Below, piece by piece: positions 62,296 to 64,000 of a DNA stretch of 64,000 nucleotides. The stretch spans positions 62,001 to 126,000 of the forward strand of contig NZ_SMFN01000001.1 of NCBI RefSeq assembly GCF_004349135.1, in the 5' to 3' direction. The notes under the pieces were generated by a model. The model did not search any database and was not told the DNA's origin. It was given only the letters and a program-made list of their open reading frames with translations. The position numbers and the translations under genes are program-made. How positions within the stretch are numbered: position 1 is the stretch's first letter; each line of letters begins with the position of its first letter. This DNA is from Flavobacterium sandaracinum. GTDB lineage: Bacteria > Bacteroidota > Bacteroidia > Flavobacteriales > Flavobacteriaceae.

Positions 62296-63069
62296 ATGTC
62301 TAAACTTGCCGCTCAAGATAAATTTTTAGATTTATCAGATTATGGAAGAACTTTTGGAAAATTTCTCGCCAATCAATTAAAAAATACTCGTTTCACACCC
62401 ATACATGTAACATTGCTTTTTGGCGTTTCCGGTCTGATAGCCATTTATTGTATTCTAGAAGGATCGTATTTTTGGGCCGGTTTTTTTATAGTTTTAAAAT
62501 CTGGAATCGATGCTGCCGATGGCGAATTGGCACGCTTAAAAAACACGCCTTCCTACACTGGGAGATACTTGGACAGCGTGTTTGATATCATCCTGAATTT
62601 TCTGTTTTTAATGACCATTTGTTACGTTTCACAAACCAGTATTTGGATGACATTTTTGGCCTTTATTGGCATCCAGTTACAGGGAACTTTATACAATTAT
62701 TACTATGTGATTTTAAGAAATAAATCGGTTGGTGGAGACACAACAAGTAAAATTTTTGAGTACAAATCACCCAGAGCTTTACCGGGAGAAACGCAAAAAT
62801 CCGTGGATATTTTGTTTACAATTTACACCATCGTTTATGGAACTTTTGACAAGATAATTCACTTATTAGATAAAGAGGCGTACAAGGTAAAAACCTTTCC
62901 AAACTGGTTTATGACGTTGGTTTCTATTTACGGTTTAGGTTTTCAGTTACTGATAATTGCAGTACTATTGCCTATGGGTTTAATAGAATTTATCATTCCA
63001 TTCTTCATCTTTTTTACCCTAATGATTTTTGTGATAATTGGCATTAGAAAGACTTTTTTTAAGGTATAA
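62296..63069 (+). CDS. CDP-alcohol phosphatidyltransferase
   Basis: The 257-residue membrane protein has the family signature DG-x2-AR-x8-G-x3-D-x3-D, seen as DGELARLKNTPSYTGRYLDSVFD, with all four Asp residues. About six transmembrane helices surround it. It joins a phosphatidyl or similar group from a CDP-alcohol to an acceptor alcohol. It is not a close match to PgsA or PssA in its ends, so the acceptor is unknown; an inositol-, serine- or glycerol-phospholipid product is possible. Confidence 0.85.
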   Translation: MSKLAAQDKFLDLSDYGRTFGKFLANQLKNTRFTPIHVTLLFGVSGLIAIYCILEGSYFWAGFFIVLKSGIDAADGELARLKNTPSYTGRYLDSVFDIILNFLFLMTICYVSQTSIWMTFLAFIGIQLQGTLYNYYYVILRNKSVGGDTTSKIFEYKSPRALPGETQKSVDILFTIYTIVYGTFDKIIHLLDKEAYKVKTFPNWFMTLVSIYGLGFQLLIIAVLLPMGLIEFIIPFFIFFTLMIFVIIGIRKTFFKV

Positions 63070-63305
63070 GTTCATCATAGAGAATATCTATATCAAAAAT
63101 CTAGAATTCATGTTACCAATGTTTTAAAACAAAACACTTGTAGTTATTATTTAAGGTATTTTTCGTTTTAATACATTTACTAAATACCTACAAAATCACC
63201 TTATCAATAGGAATTATATAATAGATTCACAGAATTATATAACAATCAAACAGCTTAAAATCGCCAAATTTGTAAAAACAAATAGTAATTTAAAACTTAG
63301 ATATT

Positions 63306-63488
63306 ATGCCAAATTCAAAAGAGATTGAAGGAAACTGGAATGAGTTGAAAGGAAAACTTAAACAAAAATTTGCCGATTTGACGGATGATGATTTACTATA
63401 CGAAGAAGGAAAAGAAGATGAAATGTGGGGTAAATTACAACAAAAATTAGGCAAGACAGAGAAAGAAATTAAATCATTATTTGATTAA
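63306..63488 (+). CDS. CsbD-family stress protein
   Basis: The 60-residue protein matches Csb[40 protein letters not shown] (in pieces), a highly charged small helical protein. In Bacillus csbD is under the general stress sigma factor; its molecular role is unknown. The 235-bp upstream spacer has a near -7 box (CAAATTTG). It is followed by a long-stem hairpin. Confidence 0.88.
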   Translation: MPNSKEIEGNWNELKGKLKQKFADLTDDDLLYEEGKEDEMWGKLQQKLGKTEKEIKSLFD

Positions 63489-63510
63489 TTTTTAATTCCT
63501 AAACGGACTT

Positions 63511-63584
63511 AAAACTGTTTCAATTGTTAAATTCAAAAATTTCCCTTTTAGGATATTTTGACTTTCAATTGAAACAGTTTTTTT
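63511..63584 (+). terminator. Long-stem terminator after csbD-like gene
   Basis: AAACTGTTTCAATTG (63512-63526) pairs with CAATTGAAACAGTTT (63566-63580), with a loop of about 40 nt, followed by a T run. It lies 12 bp before the convergent LytTR gene end. Confidence 0.7.
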
Positions 63585-63595
63585 ATGTTGTAAAA

Positions 63596-64000
63596 CTACC
63601 CAATCCACGTCTTAAAATCAGATACTTTTTCTCTGCTCACAATCACTTCTTCCTCTTTATAAGAAGGCAAAATAACTTTCAAACGAGAGTTGCTGTACAC
63701 AACAATTTCCTTAATTGCTTTCAGCGGAATTATAAATTTTCTACTGATTCGAAAGAAATCTGCGGGATCTAATTCCTGCTCCAAAAGTTCCAAAGTACAT
63801 TCGATTAAATAATTCCTGTTGTCAAAAGTATGCAAATAGGTTCCTTTATTTTCACTAAAAAAACATTCAATTTCATCAATGGAAATCACTTTCAAATGTT
63901 GGCCTATTTTTACCGTAAACCGTTTTTTATAGTTTTTCTCAAACGGATTGGTCAACATCCTTTTGATTTGTTCAAAATCGATTCCAAGGTTTTGAGATTG
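63596..64000 (-). CDS. LytTR-family response regulator (C-terminal part, cut by window edge)
   Basis: The frame continues without a stop to the window edge, so the ATG at 63958 is probably internal. The visible 135 residues hold a LytTR DNA-binding domain: KRFTVKIGQHLKVISIDEIECFFSENKGTYLHT, then LLEQELDPADFFRISRKFIIPLKAIKEIVVYSNSRLKVIL. The residues before it (FEQIKRMLTNPFEKNY) look like the linker after a receiver domain, so this is the output end of a LytT-type two-component regulator. Its targets are unknown. Confidence 0.85.
   Translation of the reverse strand, partial: QSQNLGIDFEQIKRMLTNPFEKNYKKRFTVKIGQHLKVISIDEIECFFSENKGTYLHTFDNRNYLIECTLELLEQELDPADFFRISRKFIIPLKAIKEIVVYSNSRLKVILPSYKEEEVIVSREKVSDFKTWIG

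Overview
The window is low-GC DNA from a flavobacterium (Bacteroidota; Flavobacterium or a close relative). Several things support this. Many genes are preceded by the Bacteroidota promoter form TTTG-N17-22-TAnnTTTG. The cbb3 oxidase cluster has a fused CcoN-CcoO. The CRISPR system is a large type II-C Cas9 system. Family-specific genes such as the DUF349 and DUF5606 proteins are present. Both ends of the window cut genes: an acyl carrier protein on the left and a LytTR regulator on the right. I saw no rRNA or tRNA genes.

Layout. 1-1412: end of a surface-glycan type operon (ACP, PglD-like acyltransferase, ATC-hydrolase-like protein). 1500-7282: helicase, exported M14 peptidase, Nudix hydrolase, pyrE, SRPBCC protein, birA. 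7379-13000: a probable operon rsfS-ftsH-LUD-cdsA-psd-ACBP-SOD linking ribosome silencing, membrane proteolysis and phosphatidylethanolamine synthesis. 13081-20527: exported alpha-amylase, LptA/OstA-like protein, class III aminotransferase, TPR protein, aroE. 20730-30678: CRISPR-Cas II-C locus with cas1-cas2 (+), an array of 55 identical repeats read on the minus strand, cas9 (-), and a tracrRNA (+) diverging from cas9. 30795-32813: DUF349 protein. 32891-44004: a microaerobic respiration regulon (hemN, ccoSNOQPGH, a SafE-like copper or maturation protein, ccoI, and an Fnr-type regulator) joined by three near-identical Fnr boxes. 44016-52214: amino-acid permease, mazG, DUF5606, def, FUSC-type membrane protein, mqo, ruvX. 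52426-52690: a dead toxin-antitoxin remnant next to a palindromic repeat. 52857-58703: dapD followed by glycosyltransferases and a Kdo-kinase-like gene (LPS core). 58690-64000: tsaC, a GxxExxY cassette, cca, ctaA, a CDP-alcohol phosphatidyltransferase, CsbD, LytTR.

The strongest leads are these. The CRISPR leader carries an inverted copy of the repeat's 5' end, so the leader RNA can fold onto the first repeat. Three spacers match one coding target, and one of them carries only third-codon-position differences. The Fnr boxes sit at exactly the same distance from the -7 element at three promoters, which predicts class II activation at -41.5. Decayed or mobile pieces are also present: a toxin-antitoxin remnant, a 69-bp in-frame tandem duplication at the mazG stop codon, a GxxExxY gene bounded by inverted repeats, and two families of dispersed palindromes.
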